A model generated the notes under the pieces. The model saw nothing but the letters and a program-made list of their open reading frames with translations, was not told where the DNA came from and did not search any database. From Bin87 sp965203855 (GTDB lineage Bacteria; Chloroflexota; Dehalococcoidia; Lucifugimonadales; UBA3495): a stretch of DNA of 64,000 bases. Below are positions 44,119-53,573 of the stretch, piece after piece. The position numbers and the translations under genes are program-made. How positions within the stretch are numbered: position 1 is the stretch's first letter; every line of letters begins with the position of its first letter. Where the stretch lies: assembly GCA_965203855.1 (NCBI GenBank), contig CBDBDN010000008.1, forward strand, positions 62,001 through 126,000, in the 5' to 3' direction.

Positions 44119-45306
44119 CTACCCCCCGAAAATCCCGTTCCGCTCAAATATCGCCGCCAGCTCGGCGATGCCCGCCGATACCGTCTCCGCCGTCGGATGC
44201 CCGAAGCAGAGGCGGGCCATATTGGCGCCGTTGCCCTCCGGCGAAAACATCGTCCCGTTGTAGTAGCCAACGCCCTCCTCAAAGCATTGCGCCTGAAACC
44301 CGGCCAGGTCGGTGCCTTCCGGCATCGTTAGCCACAGGTACAGGCCGCCGTCGGGGCGCGACCACTGGGCGCGGTTGCCGAAGTGTTCCCCCAGCGCCGC
44401 CAGCATCGCATCCCGCTTGACCCGCAGCGCCTGATTTTCGTCGTCAATATGCTCGTACATATTGCCGCGGAGGTATTCCTCAATGGCGAGGGCGGCGAAC
44501 TGGTTGACGCCGCCGGACTTGAAACTCATGGCGCGCTGCCGCACCGCTTCCGGCGCTACCAGATAGCCCATCCGCACGCCGGGCGCAATGATTTTGGACA
44601 TTGACCCCACATACATTACCTGCCCGGAATCGTCCATACTGCTGATAGAGGTTACATCCTCTCCCTCAAAGCGCAGGTCAACATAGCAGTCGTCCTCCAG
44701 CACGGGGACGCCGTGGCTGCGGCAGACTTCCAGCGCGCGCCGGCGGCGTTCCAGCGTCATCGTCCAGCCCAGCGGATTCTGAAAAGTAGGGATGGTGTAA
44801 AGGAATTTGACTTGCTTGCCGGCGGCGGCCTGCGCGCGGATGGTTTCGTCCAGGGCTTCGGGGATGATGCCCGCGTCATCGCACTTCACGCCGACCACTT
44901 CCGCGCCCCACAACCGCATCTGCCGCATCGTGCCGAGATAGACATATTCCTCGGTAAGCAGCACATCGCCCGGGTTGGTCATCGCCTGGATCAGCATATT
45001 GATCGCTTCGCCGGAGCCGGAAGTAAGGATAATGTCGTCGGGCGATACTTCCATTTGGCGATCGCGGCGCAGCTTTTCGGCCACCAGCTCGCGCAGCGGC
45101 GGATAGCCGGCGGCCACCGGGTAATAGGCCAGGTCGCGCCCCTCCCGTTCCAGAGCGACCCGCAGCGACTCCAGCAGCCCGTCCAGCGGCAGGGTATCCG
45201 GGTCGGGATAAGCCACGGCGAAATCGTACTTGGCATAGCGATTCTCGCTGCGGGTAGTAATCGGAGCGCGGGCGGCAAAAAGCTGGTCGTAGTTGAATTG
45301 AGTCAT
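44119..45306 (-). CDS. PLP-dependent class I aminotransferase (2-aminoadipate/MocR-aminotransferase type)
   Basis: 395 residues. Family blocks are LAYYPVAAGYPPLRELVAEKL (about residues 59-79), DDIILTSGSGEAINML, FLYTIPTFQNPLGWTMTLERR (about 167-187), PVLEDDCYVDLRFEG and the PLP-lysine segment YVGSMSKIIAPGVRMGYLVAP (about 231-251). It lacks the GntR DNA-binding domain of MocR proteins, so it is a stand-alone enzyme of the LysN/AadAT type. AGGAGA precedes the ATG, and an extended -10 lies about 120 bases upstream. Substrate (2-aminoadipate, aromatic or branched amino acids) not determinable here. Confidence 0.9.
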   Translation of the reverse strand: MTQFNYDQLFAARAPITTRSENRYAKYDFAVAYPDPDTLPLDGLLESLRVALEREGRDLAYYPVAAGYPPLRELVAEKLRRDRQMEVSPDDIILTSGSGEAINMLIQAMTNPGDVLLTEEYVYLGTMRQMRLWGAEVVGVKCDDAGIIPEALDETIRAQAAAGKQVKFLYTIPTFQNPLGWTMTLERRRRALEVCRSHGVPVLEDDCYVDLRFEGEDVTSISSMDDSGQVMYVGSMSKIIAPGVRMGYLVAPEAVRQRAMSFKSGGVNQFAALAIEEYLRGNMYEHIDDENQALRVKRDAMLAALGEHFGNRAQWSRPDGGLYLWLTMPEGTDLAGFQAQCFEEGVGYYNGTMFSPEGNGANMARLCFGHPTAETVSAGIAELAAIFERNGIFGG

Positions 45307-45422
45307 CGGTTGTTCTCCTATTTGTGGTCGGAGCGCAAAAGCCGTGCCGCAGGGTTGGGTTTCGGGCTAAAGCCGCACTGCCGGCCGGCGGCAGATTGCT
45401 CCGGGCGGCGCGGCCCGCCATC

Positions 45423-45431
45423 ATTCTAGCA
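45423..45431 (-). promoter_or_regulatory. Extended -10 promoter of the aminotransferase gene
   Basis: Minus strand TGC followed by TAGAAT (complement of attctagca, 45423-45431). It overlaps the end of the upstream methyltransferase gene (stop at 45434). Confidence 0.45.
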
Positions 45432-45433
45432 CA

Positions 45434-47239
45434 CTAGCTTTCCCGTATCTCCGCCGTATCTTGCGGCCGGCGCTGGATAAAATAGCGGGCGTGGATTTCC
45501 AACACCCGCGATTGAGCCCAGCCCAGGTCAATCAGGTCCGCGGCGCTGGACACCATCATCTCCCCGGCGTCCGCAATCTGGTTCCGGTACTCCCGCAGCG
45601 CCACCAGCCGGTTGGACTTGCGGATGTTGTGATGGGGACACATCGGGGCGCGGTTGATAATTTCGTTGATGCCGCCGGCCGCTTTCGGGTCAATATGGTC
45701 CAGATGAAAGTTCCAATCCTTGCGGACGATGCCGCCGTCATCGCGACGATTGGCGAAACCGCAGCACCAAGCCTTGTAATCTGACAGTTCCAGCAGTTCG
45801 TTGAGCATTTCCGATTCGGTCATCAGGGCGCTCTTTTTGAAACGGCGTTCCGGCGGTGTAAAGGGCTGGAGAATAATGACGCGCTCCGGGGATGTGCGTA
45901 CCGGCAGCTCGGCCGGCCCGTGAATAGTAACCGTCGGTTCGGATGCCAGCACTTGTTGCCCGGTAGTTTCGTCATTGCAGCAGAGCAGGGCCAGTTGAGG
46001 CTTGTTGAACTGCCGCTTGAAAACGGTCCAGGCGCGGGGGTTGAAGTCGCAGGCCACCCAGCGGCGTCCCAGCCGCTCCGCAGCGACGCCCACATAAGCG
46101 CAGCCGGCGAAGCAGTCCAGCACCACATCGCCGGGGTTGGTGCTGGCGGCAATGATGCGCTCGGCCAGTGCTACGGGTTTTTGAGTGGGGTAGCCGGCGC
46201 GTTCGATAGCGCCGGCCCGCGTAATATCGGCCCAAAGGCTGTTAACTTTGGCCCCCATCGCAGATTCGGCCGGCCGGAGCAGCGACGGGCGCCCAGTGCT
46301 TGACCACCGGATTAAGCCGGCCTCATCCAGGGCGTCCAGTCTTTGGTGCACGCCCTCAATGCCGGCATAATCGGGGATACGGTTGTCCGCAATCCATTGG
46401 GCGAAATTTCCGGTACGCGGCGCAGCCCAGTGCCGCCCGATACTGCCGGGATTGATGCCGCGCCACGGTGCGCCGGATTCTCCATGCCGGATGCCGGCGG
46501 CGGTCAAATCCCCGGTAGTATCCCGCGCATTTGCGGACGGCAGGTAAATATCGTTCCACAAGTAACCGGATGATTTGCTGTAAAATAGAATCGTTTCGGT
46601 AACATTGCCCCAATGCCGCCCGACGGAACGCCCGCGCGTCCTGTGCCATACGATTTCATTGCGAAAACCGGGCCGGCCATTTTCGCCGTCGCCAAACACC
46701 GCGTCCAGCAGCAAGCGCAGATAGGCGTTAGCAGTGCTGTCGCAATGCAGATACAGACTGCCGTCCGATTTCAGTATCCGGTGCAGTTCCAGCAGCCGGA
46801 TGGCCATAAAGCAGAGGTAGGCCGCCCGCCCGTTGCTGTGCGTCAGCCGGGTGGATTCAATCAGCGAATGGACGGCGGGATGGGCGGTTTCAATGGTGTC
46901 CAGCCATTCCTGGTGAATGTCCTGTTCCCAGCGCCAGATGTCCTTGTAGCCGCCGCGCACGGCGTTGTCCGGCGGCCATTCCAGCCCCTGGTCGGCGGCC
47001 TGCTCCGGCGTAGTGATGCCCCAACGCGCCAGCAGCCGCAGTTCGTTATCCCGTTCCGCATCGGTAAGCGGCGGGCTCAGCCGGTCGGCGGGAAAGGTAT
47101 CGTTCTTGTCAAAGGGCGGGTCAATGCAGACCAGGTCAACGCATTCATCGTTGAGCGTGCGTAGGAAATCCAGGTTGTCCGCCACATAAACGCCGCGGTT
47201 GACGGCGTTGAACTCGTCGCGGTTAGCCATGATAGTCAT
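45434..47239 (-). CDS. Beta-class DNA methyltransferase fused to an HNH nuclease-like domain
   Basis: 601 residues. Motif IV LVCIDPPFDKND (DPPF, residues 40-43) comes first, then a target-recognition region. Motif I is VVLDCFAGCAYVGVAAERLG (about 365-385), followed by WVACDFNPRAW. This is the beta-class (IV before I) order of N6-adenine or N4-cytosine methyltransferases. The tail adds an HNH-like segment, WNFHLDHIDPKAAGG (H512-H515) with N529 and CPHHNIRKSN (534-543), preceded by a Cys pair. The methylase core resembles the protein at 56818-58221. It may be a one-polypeptide restriction-modification enzyme or a modification gene with a repurposed nuclease. No separate restriction gene is adjacent. 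Confidence 0.8.
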   Translation of the reverse strand: MTIMANRDEFNAVNRGVYVADNLDFLRTLNDECVDLVCIDPPFDKNDTFPADRLSPPLTDAERDNELRLLARWGITTPEQAADQGLEWPPDNAVRGGYKDIWRWEQDIHQEWLDTIETAHPAVHSLIESTRLTHSNGRAAYLCFMAIRLLELHRILKSDGSLYLHCDSTANAYLRLLLDAVFGDGENGRPGFRNEIVWHRTRGRSVGRHWGNVTETILFYSKSSGYLWNDIYLPSANARDTTGDLTAAGIRHGESGAPWRGINPGSIGRHWAAPRTGNFAQWIADNRIPDYAGIEGVHQRLDALDEAGLIRWSSTGRPSLLRPAESAMGAKVNSLWADITRAGAIERAGYPTQKPVALAERIIAASTNPGDVVLDCFAGCAYVGVAAERLGRRWVACDFNPRAWTVFKRQFNKPQLALLCCNDETTGQQVLASEPTVTIHGPAELPVRTSPERVIILQPFTPPERRFKKSALMTESEMLNELLELSDYKAWCCGFANRRDDGGIVRKDWNFHLDHIDPKAAGGINEIINRAPMCPHHNIRKSNRLVALREYRNQIADAGEMMVSSAADLIDLGWAQSRVLEIHARYFIQRRPQDTAEIRES

Positions 47240-47294
47240 AACGGATTGCCCCTGAAAACGGGATGTTGATACCCGTTCCCGGCTGATGAAAGGG

Positions 47295-49157
47295 TTATTC
47301 CACGATGCGAATCGCCAAATCCCGCAGCTGCCCCGTCTCCACCGGCGCCGGCGCCCCGAACAGCAAATCCGAACCGCTCTGCGTCTTGGGAAAGGCGATG
47401 ACTTCCCGCAGCGAATCGGCTCCGGCCAGCATCGCTACCAGCCGGTCGATGCCGGGGGCGATGCCCCCGTGCGGCGGCGCGCCGTAGTCAAACGCCTCCA
47501 GAATGTGGCCGAACCGTTCCCGCACCTGCTCCGGCGTGTATCCCAGAATGCCGAAAACCTTTTCCTGCAAATCCCGGCGGTGGATGCGGATGCTGCCGCT
47601 GGCCAGCTCGGAACCGTTGCATACCAGGTCATAAGCCCGGGACGGTATTGCCGCAAGGCTGCCGTTGCCCTTACCGTTGTCGTCGGCGTCCAGCATACTT
47701 TCGCAGCCCGGCGCCGGCGCCGTAAAAGGATGATGGGTAGAATTCCAGCGTTGGGCGTCATCATCCCAGTCAAACAGGGGAAAATCGGTAACGAAAGCGA
47801 AAGCCAGCGTGTTAGAGTCGGCCAGTTCCAGCCGCGCGGCGAGATGCGCGCGCATCGCCGCCAGCCACTGGTTCGCCAGTTTGGGCGGGCCGGCCATCAG
47901 GATGATCAGGTCGCCCCGCGCCGCGCCGGCCCGTTCCGCCAGCCGGCGCACCCACTCTATGGGCATCCGCAGGCCGGGAGAGAGCAGCGCATCGCCGTCC
48001 GCCATCGTATCCAGAGGGCCGCTGCCGGCAAGTCGTACATGGCTGATGCCGCCGGCGCCGAACTCTTTGGCGGTTTCCTCCAGCCGGCGCATATCGGAAC
48101 CGGACCAGCCGCCCTGCCCGGGAACGCGCATCGCCTTAATGACGCCGCCGGCGTTGATGACGCCGTGAAAGACGCGGAACTCGGTTTCGGCAGCCAAGTC
48201 GCTGGCGTCGGACATCTCCAGGCCGTAGCGCAGGTCCGGCTTGTCGCTGCCGTAGCGCGCCATCGCATCGGCGTAGGACAAGCGGGGGAAAGGCGTCGGT
48301 ATGTTGAAATGGGGCGTAAGTTGGCGCACCAGGCCGGCATACAGCCCCTCAATCAGTCCCAGCACATCATCCTCGTCAACAAAGCTCATTTCAAGGTCCA
48401 GCTGCGTGAATTCAGGCTGGCGGTCGGCGCGCAAGTCCTCATCCCGGAAGCAGCGGGCAATCTGAAAGTAGCGTTCTACGCCGCTGACCATCAAAAGCTG
48501 TTTCAGCTGCTGCGGAGATTGGGGCAAAGCGTAGAAACTGCCGGGCTGCATCCGGCTCGGCACCAGATAGTCGCGGGCGCCCTCCGGCGTGCTTTTGATT
48601 AGGATAGGCGTCTCAATTTCCAGAAAGCCATGCCCGTCCAAGTAGTCGCGAATGTACTTCACAACCTGATGCCGCAGCCGCAGGTTGTCCTGCATCGTGG
48701 GGCGGCGCAAATCCAGGTAGCGATAGCGCAGCCGCAGGCTTTCATCGGTATCCGTGTCATCGGTGATGTAAAAGGGCGGCGTGAGCGACTGGTTGAGCAC
48801 GGTTACGCCGGAGGCCATCACTTCCACCTCGCCGGTAGGCAGGGCCGGGTTTTCGGAACCCTCCGGGCGCTGCCGCACGATGCCGTCAACCTGGACGCAC
48901 CACTCGGAGCGCAGCCGCTCCGCGGCAGCATAACCGGCGGCGTCCAGATGCTCCGGGTTGAACACCGCCTGGACATAGCCGGAACGGTCGCGCAGGTCAA
49001 TAAAGATGATGCCGCCGTGGTCGCGGCGCCGGCTGACCCAGCCGAAAAGGGTAACCGCTGCGCCGTCGTGGGCGGCCCGCAGCTGGCCGCAGTCTTGCGT
49101 TTTCAGCGCATCAACTCCTGTGCGTTTGCCGGACCGCCGGCCGGCCAATCCAATCAA
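47295..49157 (-). CDS. aspS: Aspartyl-tRNA synthetase (probably aspartate/asparagine type)
   Basis: A class II synthetase, about 600 residues. The anticodon-binding OB fold contains VTLFGWVSRRRDHGGIIFIDLRDRSG; motif 2 region FRDEDLRADRQPEFTQLDLEMSF and motif 3 GAPPHGGIAPGIDRLVAML are clear, and the bacterial GAD insertion lies between. Start is uncertain: the frame opens at TTG 49157, but no Shine-Dalgarno precedes it and family alignment begins about 17 codons later. There a CTG (49104-49106) stands eight bases behind GGAG, so CTG initiation is plausible. Follows the YyaL-like gene by ten bases on the same strand. Confidence 0.93.
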   Translation of the reverse strand: MIGLAGRRSGKRTGVDALKTQDCGQLRAAHDGAAVTLFGWVSRRRDHGGIIFIDLRDRSGYVQAVFNPEHLDAAGYAAAERLRSEWCVQVDGIVRQRPEGSENPALPTGEVEVMASGVTVLNQSLTPPFYITDDTDTDESLRLRYRYLDLRRPTMQDNLRLRHQVVKYIRDYLDGHGFLEIETPILIKSTPEGARDYLVPSRMQPGSFYALPQSPQQLKQLLMVSGVERYFQIARCFRDEDLRADRQPEFTQLDLEMSFVDEDDVLGLIEGLYAGLVRQLTPHFNIPTPFPRLSYADAMARYGSDKPDLRYGLEMSDASDLAAETEFRVFHGVINAGGVIKAMRVPGQGGWSGSDMRRLEETAKEFGAGGISHVRLAGSGPLDTMADGDALLSPGLRMPIEWVRRLAERAGAARGDLIILMAGPPKLANQWLAAMRAHLAARLELADSNTLAFAFVTDFPLFDWDDDAQRWNSTHHPFTAPAPGCESMLDADDNGKGNGSLAAIPSRAYDLVCNGSELASGSIRIHRRDLQEKVFGILGYTPEQVRERFGHILEAFDYGAPPHGGIAPGIDRLVAMLAGADSLREVIAFPKTQSGSDLLFGAPAPVETGQLRDLAIRIVE

Positions 49158-49166
49158 ATCATCAAA

Positions 49167-50981
49167 TCAGCCCAGCAAGTCAAGCACATTTTGGAATGGG
49201 CTGTTAACTATACCATCCCCATCGGCGACTGCGCCGCCGCCCGCTACTGCGGCGGCCAGCGCGGCCGGGTCGGACACCGGCGGATAGCATACCGTATCCA
49301 GGCAGATATGCGCCTGCGCGGGCGGCCCATTCTCTCCGTCATCATCGCCGGCAACTGCAACGAGTTTGACCAGCAGATTGGGGCTGTCCAGCGACATTGC
49401 CGCTGCCAGCATCGCATCGGCATCGGCAGCGCCGGGGCATCCCTCTACCGTTACCTCAACCACCGGGTTAAGATAGCGCTCCACGGCGATGGCGTAGTCG
49501 GCGGCCAGTTCGCCATAATCACGGTTAGCCTCAGCATAGGCGCTGAGGGCATGGTGCGCCGCTTGCCAATAGCGCGCGTTCCCGGTGCGGTGATGCAGGC
49601 GGAGCAGGCCGTTGACGACGGCGGTATTCTCGGCCAGCGGCTTTTCTCGCGCCCGCAGATAGCCGGGGCGGTTGGGCGTGTCCTCAATGTCATAGAACCC
49701 GCCGCGCGCCCCGTCCCGAAAACGCGTCAACAGGACCTCGGCCGCGGCAACCGCTGCCGTGTGATAGCGGTCGTCGCCGCCCGGAAAAGCGTCGCAACCG
49801 TCCAGCGCCGCCAGCAGAAAATCGGCCCAATCCGTCAGCAGATCGCCGTCGTCTTTCGGCATAAATCCCTTTGCGGTATGGACATGGCCCAAACGCCCGG
49901 ACGCCGCCGCCTCAACCAGTCCGTCTAATAGGTTGGCGGCGGTGCCAGCCAGTTCCGGGCGGCCTAGTTTCCAGGCGGCGGCAAACAGCAAAGACGCCCC
50001 GCGCGCCGTGAGGGATGCGTAGCAGAACGGGTCAACCGGCGGCGGCGTCAATGCGGAACGAACCGCCGCCGGCTGCCCGAAATAGTCGGAATGGGCGCCC
50101 TGGCTGCCGCGTATGCCGCGCGCGTCCGGGTCGTACAGCGCGGCGACAATATAGTCAACGGCGGCGGCGGCGGCGCGGCGACAGTCGGCGCGTTCCAGCA
50201 GGATGGCGGCGTCCAGCAGCAGGCTGACCAGCGCGATGTTGTCCTCGCCCATCTTTTCGTACTGCGGCTGCGTCCAGTCGGCGCCGCCCACAAACCGGAA
50301 AAAGCCGCCGTCAACCGAGTCGTGCAGCGCGCCGTTAACGATGCCGTCCAGCGATTTATCCAGCATCGTGCGGAAAAAGGGTTCGCGGGTAGTGCGGTAG
50401 CGATGCAACAGCAGGCGCAGCATCGGCGCGGACGGAAACTTGGGCGCCAGTCCAAAACCGCCGTGTATCGGATCGTAAGTTCCGGCCACCCGGCGGCTAA
50501 TCTGATCCACCAGGGCGGCGTCCGGCTCCTGGCCGGCCGCCACGCGTGCGGCGTGTTCCCGGCGCTGGCGCAGGATGTCATTGCCCTGCTCGTAAAGCTG
50601 CGGCTTCTGCTCGGCATAAGCGCGGCGCACTTCGTCCAGCATCGCCAGAAACTGGTCGGCAGGCAGGTAGGTAGCGCCGGCGATGTAGCCCCCGTGCGGC
50701 GTCAGAAAAGAGGTAGTCGGCCAGCCGCCCACATTGTAGCGGGCGTTGATGTCGGGGCGATGGTCGGTGTCCACGCGGACGGGAATGAAATGGTCGTTGA
50801 CATAGCGAATGACGGCGTCATCGGAGTAGGCGCCGGCGTCCATTTCGTGGCACCAGTAGCACCAGACGGCATTGATGGACAGGATGATAGGCTTATCGGC
50901 ATCCTGCGCGACGGCAAAGGCGTCGGGCCCCCAGGGGCGCCAGGCAACGGCGGCAAGCGGCTGTGTAGGTATAGCATTCAC
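49167..50981 (-). CDS. Thioredoxin-domain protein of the YyaL/SSP411 (DUF255) family
   Basis: 604 residues. The N-terminal thioredoxin-like domain contains WCYWCHEMD (about residues 40-48, the family's WCHWCH-like active site) and RYNVGGWPTTSFLTPHG. An alpha/alpha-toroid (six-hairpin glycosidase-like) domain follows, with HGGFGLAPKFPSAPMLRLLL and DGGFFRFVGGADWTQPQYEKMGEDNIAL. The family is widespread in bacteria and eukaryotes without a firm reaction. At 604 residues it is somewhat shorter than the usual roughly 650-680. Lies between the retropepsin cassette and aspS, with 10-12 base gaps, so all are likely co-transcribed. Confidence 0.9.
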   Translation of the reverse strand: MNAIPTQPLAAVAWRPWGPDAFAVAQDADKPIILSINAVWCYWCHEMDAGAYSDDAVIRYVNDHFIPVRVDTDHRPDINARYNVGGWPTTSFLTPHGGYIAGATYLPADQFLAMLDEVRRAYAEQKPQLYEQGNDILRQRREHAARVAAGQEPDAALVDQISRRVAGTYDPIHGGFGLAPKFPSAPMLRLLLHRYRTTREPFFRTMLDKSLDGIVNGALHDSVDGGFFRFVGGADWTQPQYEKMGEDNIALVSLLLDAAILLERADCRRAAAAAVDYIVAALYDPDARGIRGSQGAHSDYFGQPAAVRSALTPPPVDPFCYASLTARGASLLFAAAWKLGRPELAGTAANLLDGLVEAAASGRLGHVHTAKGFMPKDDGDLLTDWADFLLAALDGCDAFPGGDDRYHTAAVAAAEVLLTRFRDGARGGFYDIEDTPNRPGYLRAREKPLAENTAVVNGLLRLHHRTGNARYWQAAHHALSAYAEANRDYGELAADYAIAVERYLNPVVEVTVEGCPGAADADAMLAAAMSLDSPNLLVKLVAVAGDDDGENGPPAQAHICLDTVCYPPVSDPAALAAAVAGGGAVADGDGIVNSPFQNVLDLLG

Positions 50982-50993
50982 GATCCGCCGCCG

Positions 50994-51434
50994 CTATTCG
51001 TTAGTGAGGATTACTACTCCGGTCGGCCCGTCGTAGTTCATATTGAAATGGCGCAGGAAAGTTCGCCCAATCAGCGCATAATACGGTTGCCCTCCCGCCG
51101 CCAGATGGACGCCGTCAAAACGCCCGTTGATGGTACAGCCCAGGTCGGGTACATAGATTTGGGCTAGATGCACATATACTTCCGTAATGCCGCCCGCGCC
51201 GGCAATCTGCCGGCGGTTAACGATCGGGAAGTTCAGCCGCGCCGCCAATTCGGAATCAATGCAACTATCCGTCGCTCCAGTGTCCACCAGAGCCGGCAAA
51301 AGGCCGGACTGTAGCTCGGGCCTTATGCCGGAACTTACCAGGTGATTGGCGTCGAAACCGATTTCGACGATGAGCGTCGGCCCGTATAACGCCAATTCGT
51401 CCGGGCTGTCAAAGCCGCAGTTAGTCGTTGGCAT
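50994..51434 (-). CDS. Retropepsin-like aspartic protease, cassette 2
   Basis: 146 residues. The active-site loop is ALVDTGATDSCIDSEL (Asp-Thr-Gly about residues 51-53), and the second block is ALIGRTFLRHFNMNYDG. HLAQIYVPDLGCTINGRFDGVHLAAGGQ lines up with the same region of the protease at 18746. AGGAGGG precedes the ATG. It overlaps the upstream small gene by 14 nt exactly as in cassette 1, and yyaL starts 12 bases downstream. A dimeric protease; target unknown. Confidence 0.8.
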   Translation of the reverse strand: MPTTNCGFDSPDELALYGPTLIVEIGFDANHLVSSGIRPELQSGLLPALVDTGATDSCIDSELAARLNFPIVNRRQIAGAGGITEVYVHLAQIYVPDLGCTINGRFDGVHLAAGGQPYYALIGRTFLRHFNMNYDGPTGVVILTNE

Positions 51435-51672
51435 AGACCCTCCTGTACAGAATCGAGGCCGGCAAGCGGATCGGCCGCTCTCCGACCTGCCGTATCAGGT
51501 AGGGGCCGCGCCCAAAACGCGCTATCGCCACCTCGGCGGCATCCTCAAACTCATCGTAGTTTCCCACGAACTCCCGGTCGTAGAAAACTACCCATTTTCC
51601 GAAGTATTCCTGCTCCAGGCGCTCGCGAATCGCGTCATAAACGGCAATGTTTTCGTCCAGCGTAGCGGGCAT
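51421..51672 (-). CDS. Small protein of retropepsin cassette 2 (DUF5678-like)
   Basis: 83 residues. YFGKWVVFYDREFVGNYDEF and FGRGPYLIRQVGERP match the small protein of cassette 1. ATG 51672 is fixed by GGAGGT about six bases upstream; the open frame to 51726 is not needed. Its 3' end overlaps the protease start. Confidence 0.7.
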   Translation of the reverse strand: MPATLDENIAVYDAIRERLEQEYFGKWVVFYDREFVGNYDEFEDAAEVAIARFGRGPYLIRQVGERPIRLPASILYRRVYAND

Positions 51673-51741
51673 AGCGCACCTCCAGGTTTTGCGGATTTGC
51701 CGCCGATTTGGGTTTGACGCTATCACGCCGTTGCCGCCGTG

Positions 51742-53529
51742 TCAATTTGCCCCCGACTGGCCGGCATTGCGATAGCGTTCCAGCGTGCCTTTGGGCGTCA
51801 AGTCGTAGTGTTGCAGCCCTGGATAGTCCGGGGCGTAGCGATAGGCGCGATAAAGGAAATTGTTCCAGAGTGGGCCAATGCCGCCTTGATTAGGCTGTAC
51901 CTCTATCGGATCCCCTTGGTAAAGAGCGCCCCGTTGGACTACCGGGTTCACATACCGCCACACCGTTTTGCCTGCCGGCGTCACCTCAAAAATCACGCCG
52001 TCTTGCCCGCTGACCACCAGCGTATTGCCGTTGGGCAGCCGCTGCGCGTTGGAAAGTATACGCGATAAAAAGTCGGGGGGATTTTCCGCCATATAAGTCC
52101 AGGCCGGTTGTGCCGGGCCATACCGGACGCCGCCGCCCTCGTCCATTGCATAACCGTAGCCGGATGCCGGCGGCGTGATTTCCACCACTGACGAGTAACC
52201 AAGATCACGGCCCAAGAACTCAGCGCCGTTGTTGAAAATCAGGATATTGCCGGCGCCGGGCAATCCTGGAGGAATCCAATAAGGGCGGTGCTGCCAGAAC
52301 AGCTGCTGGTCGGCGAAAGCGCCGGCACGATAGGCTTGCGGATTGCCCCAGCGATACAGCAGGTCGCCGCCTCTGCCGCCGTTGCCGCCGCTGTGCCCGG
52401 CGGCTTCCGCGGTAGTAGTGCTGTGGTCAATGATCCAGATTTCGCTGAAATGGCGCGCCGAAATCAGGATCTGATCCAGCTCCGGATTGTAATCTAATCC
52501 ATTGGCGTGCAACATATTGTTATTAGCGGTGCTTATACGTCCCATTTGCCGCAGGTTGTAGTTGATGTCAACCAATTCCGGGCGCTGGGCGACAATGCCA
52601 TAGTTGGCTTTAGATGAGTCGTAATCCTGTATCAAATGGTCCCATACTGACCATTTCCAGACGACCGCGGCGGCGTCAGGATAAATACGCCTGACTTCGA
52701 CTATGGTAGGAATATCCAGGCTGTCGTCGCTTACGAAAGCAGGATTGGCGCCGGCGGCAATGGCTTCGGCGCGCGTTTTGCTTTCCCATAACAGCAGCAG
52801 TAAGTTGCCGTTGGGGAGGAGCAAAAAGTCGTGATGCAGTCGGTCCGGAGGTTGATATTCCCACAGCAGGCTGCCTGCCGGGTCAAATTCATATATTGCG
52901 TCACGATCCCTACCTATTATATTGCCGTTTTCAAGCAGCCGAATATGCCAGAGATAATGCTCCCAGCGGTGTATCAGCTGCCCGTGTCGGTCAATCAAAA
53001 AGGAGCTTTTGTTACGGCGGGCAGCGAACAAAGTGTATCCGCCGTATGCGCCCGGTTCGTTAGCGGTCAACCCGATCGGCACCGTAATTTCAATAACCTT
53101 ATCATGCGGCAGAATTCCTACCGTCAGGTTAAGTTCGGCCGGCGATGACCAGGACGGCGTTCCCGCTTTGACGCGCAGGCTGCCGACCAGAAAAGTATAG
53201 CGGGCGCCGGGGTTGAGGCGGGTCAAAGTATGCTGCGTACCAGCATCAGCATCGGTAACAGTATCAGCAGCTATGTTGGTATAAGCGATTGCTGCCAGCC
53301 AGTCGCCGCCGGTTTCAGCAATCGCAGCCGCATCGGCGGCGGCAATCCAGGCGATGCGGTAGATAGCGGCGCCGGCTGCGGGGTTCCAGGAGATGATCAC
53401 TTCGCCCGGATTGGCGCCGTTGACGGCGGCAACGCCGGTCGGCGCCGGCAAATCCAGCCAGCGGTCCTGCGCCATCGCCGGCCCCGGCGCGGGGGCGAAC
53501 AGGAACAAAGCGCAGACTAATACCGCCAA
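51742..53529 (-). CDS. Exported arylsulfotransferase (ASST)-family protein with N-terminal FnIII domain, frame-broken at its signal peptide
   Basis: A 595-residue open frame. A signal-peptide hydrophobic core (LAVLVCALFLFAPAPGPAMA) is followed by a fibronectin III-like domain (APTGVAAVNG ... NPGARYTFLVGSLRV, about residues 30-135). A beta-propeller ASST domain follows with GGYTLFAARRNKSSFLIDRH, LLENGNIIGRDRDAIYEFD, NNNMLHANGLDYNPELDQIL and SGQDGVIFEVTPAGK. The only start in this frame is a TTG inside the signal peptide. The true start appears to be ATG 53645 (or 53651), behind GGAGAG, in another frame. It reads into a run of 14 Gs (minus strand), after which the basic n-region KRF and the hydrophobic core are in the present frame. 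Family members transfer sulfate between phenols, but many homologues are uncharacterised. Confidence 0.85.
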   Translation of the reverse strand: MAVLVCALFLFAPAPGPAMAQDRWLDLPAPTGVAAVNGANPGEVIISWNPAAGAAIYRIAWIAAADAAAIAETGGDWLAAIAYTNIAADTVTDADAGTQHTLTRLNPGARYTFLVGSLRVKAGTPSWSSPAELNLTVGILPHDKVIEITVPIGLTANEPGAYGGYTLFAARRNKSSFLIDRHGQLIHRWEHYLWHIRLLENGNIIGRDRDAIYEFDPAGSLLWEYQPPDRLHHDFLLLPNGNLLLLLWESKTRAEAIAAGANPAFVSDDSLDIPTIVEVRRIYPDAAAVVWKWSVWDHLIQDYDSSKANYGIVAQRPELVDINYNLRQMGRISTANNNMLHANGLDYNPELDQILISARHFSEIWIIDHSTTTAEAAGHSGGNGGRGGDLLYRWGNPQAYRAGAFADQQLFWQHRPYWIPPGLPGAGNILIFNNGAEFLGRDLGYSSVVEITPPASGYGYAMDEGGGVRYGPAQPAWTYMAENPPDFLSRILSNAQRLPNGNTLVVSGQDGVIFEVTPAGKTVWRYVNPVVQRGALYQGDPIEVQPNQGGIGPLWNNFLYRAYRYAPDYPGLQHYDLTPKGTLERYRNAGQSGAN

Positions 53530-53559
53530 CGCCGCCGTTAAGAGGAAGCGTTTCTCTCT

Positions 53560-53573
53560 CCCCCCCCCCCCCC
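53560..53573 (-). repeat. 14-G homopolymer (minus strand) in the signal-peptide region of the ASST-family gene
   Basis: Fourteen consecutive G residues on the coding strand lie between the ribosome site/ATG (53643-53660) and the signal peptide. With 14 the upstream frame runs into a stop at 53540-53538. A length of 15 or 12 would join the ATG to the ASST frame. Confidence 0.9.
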
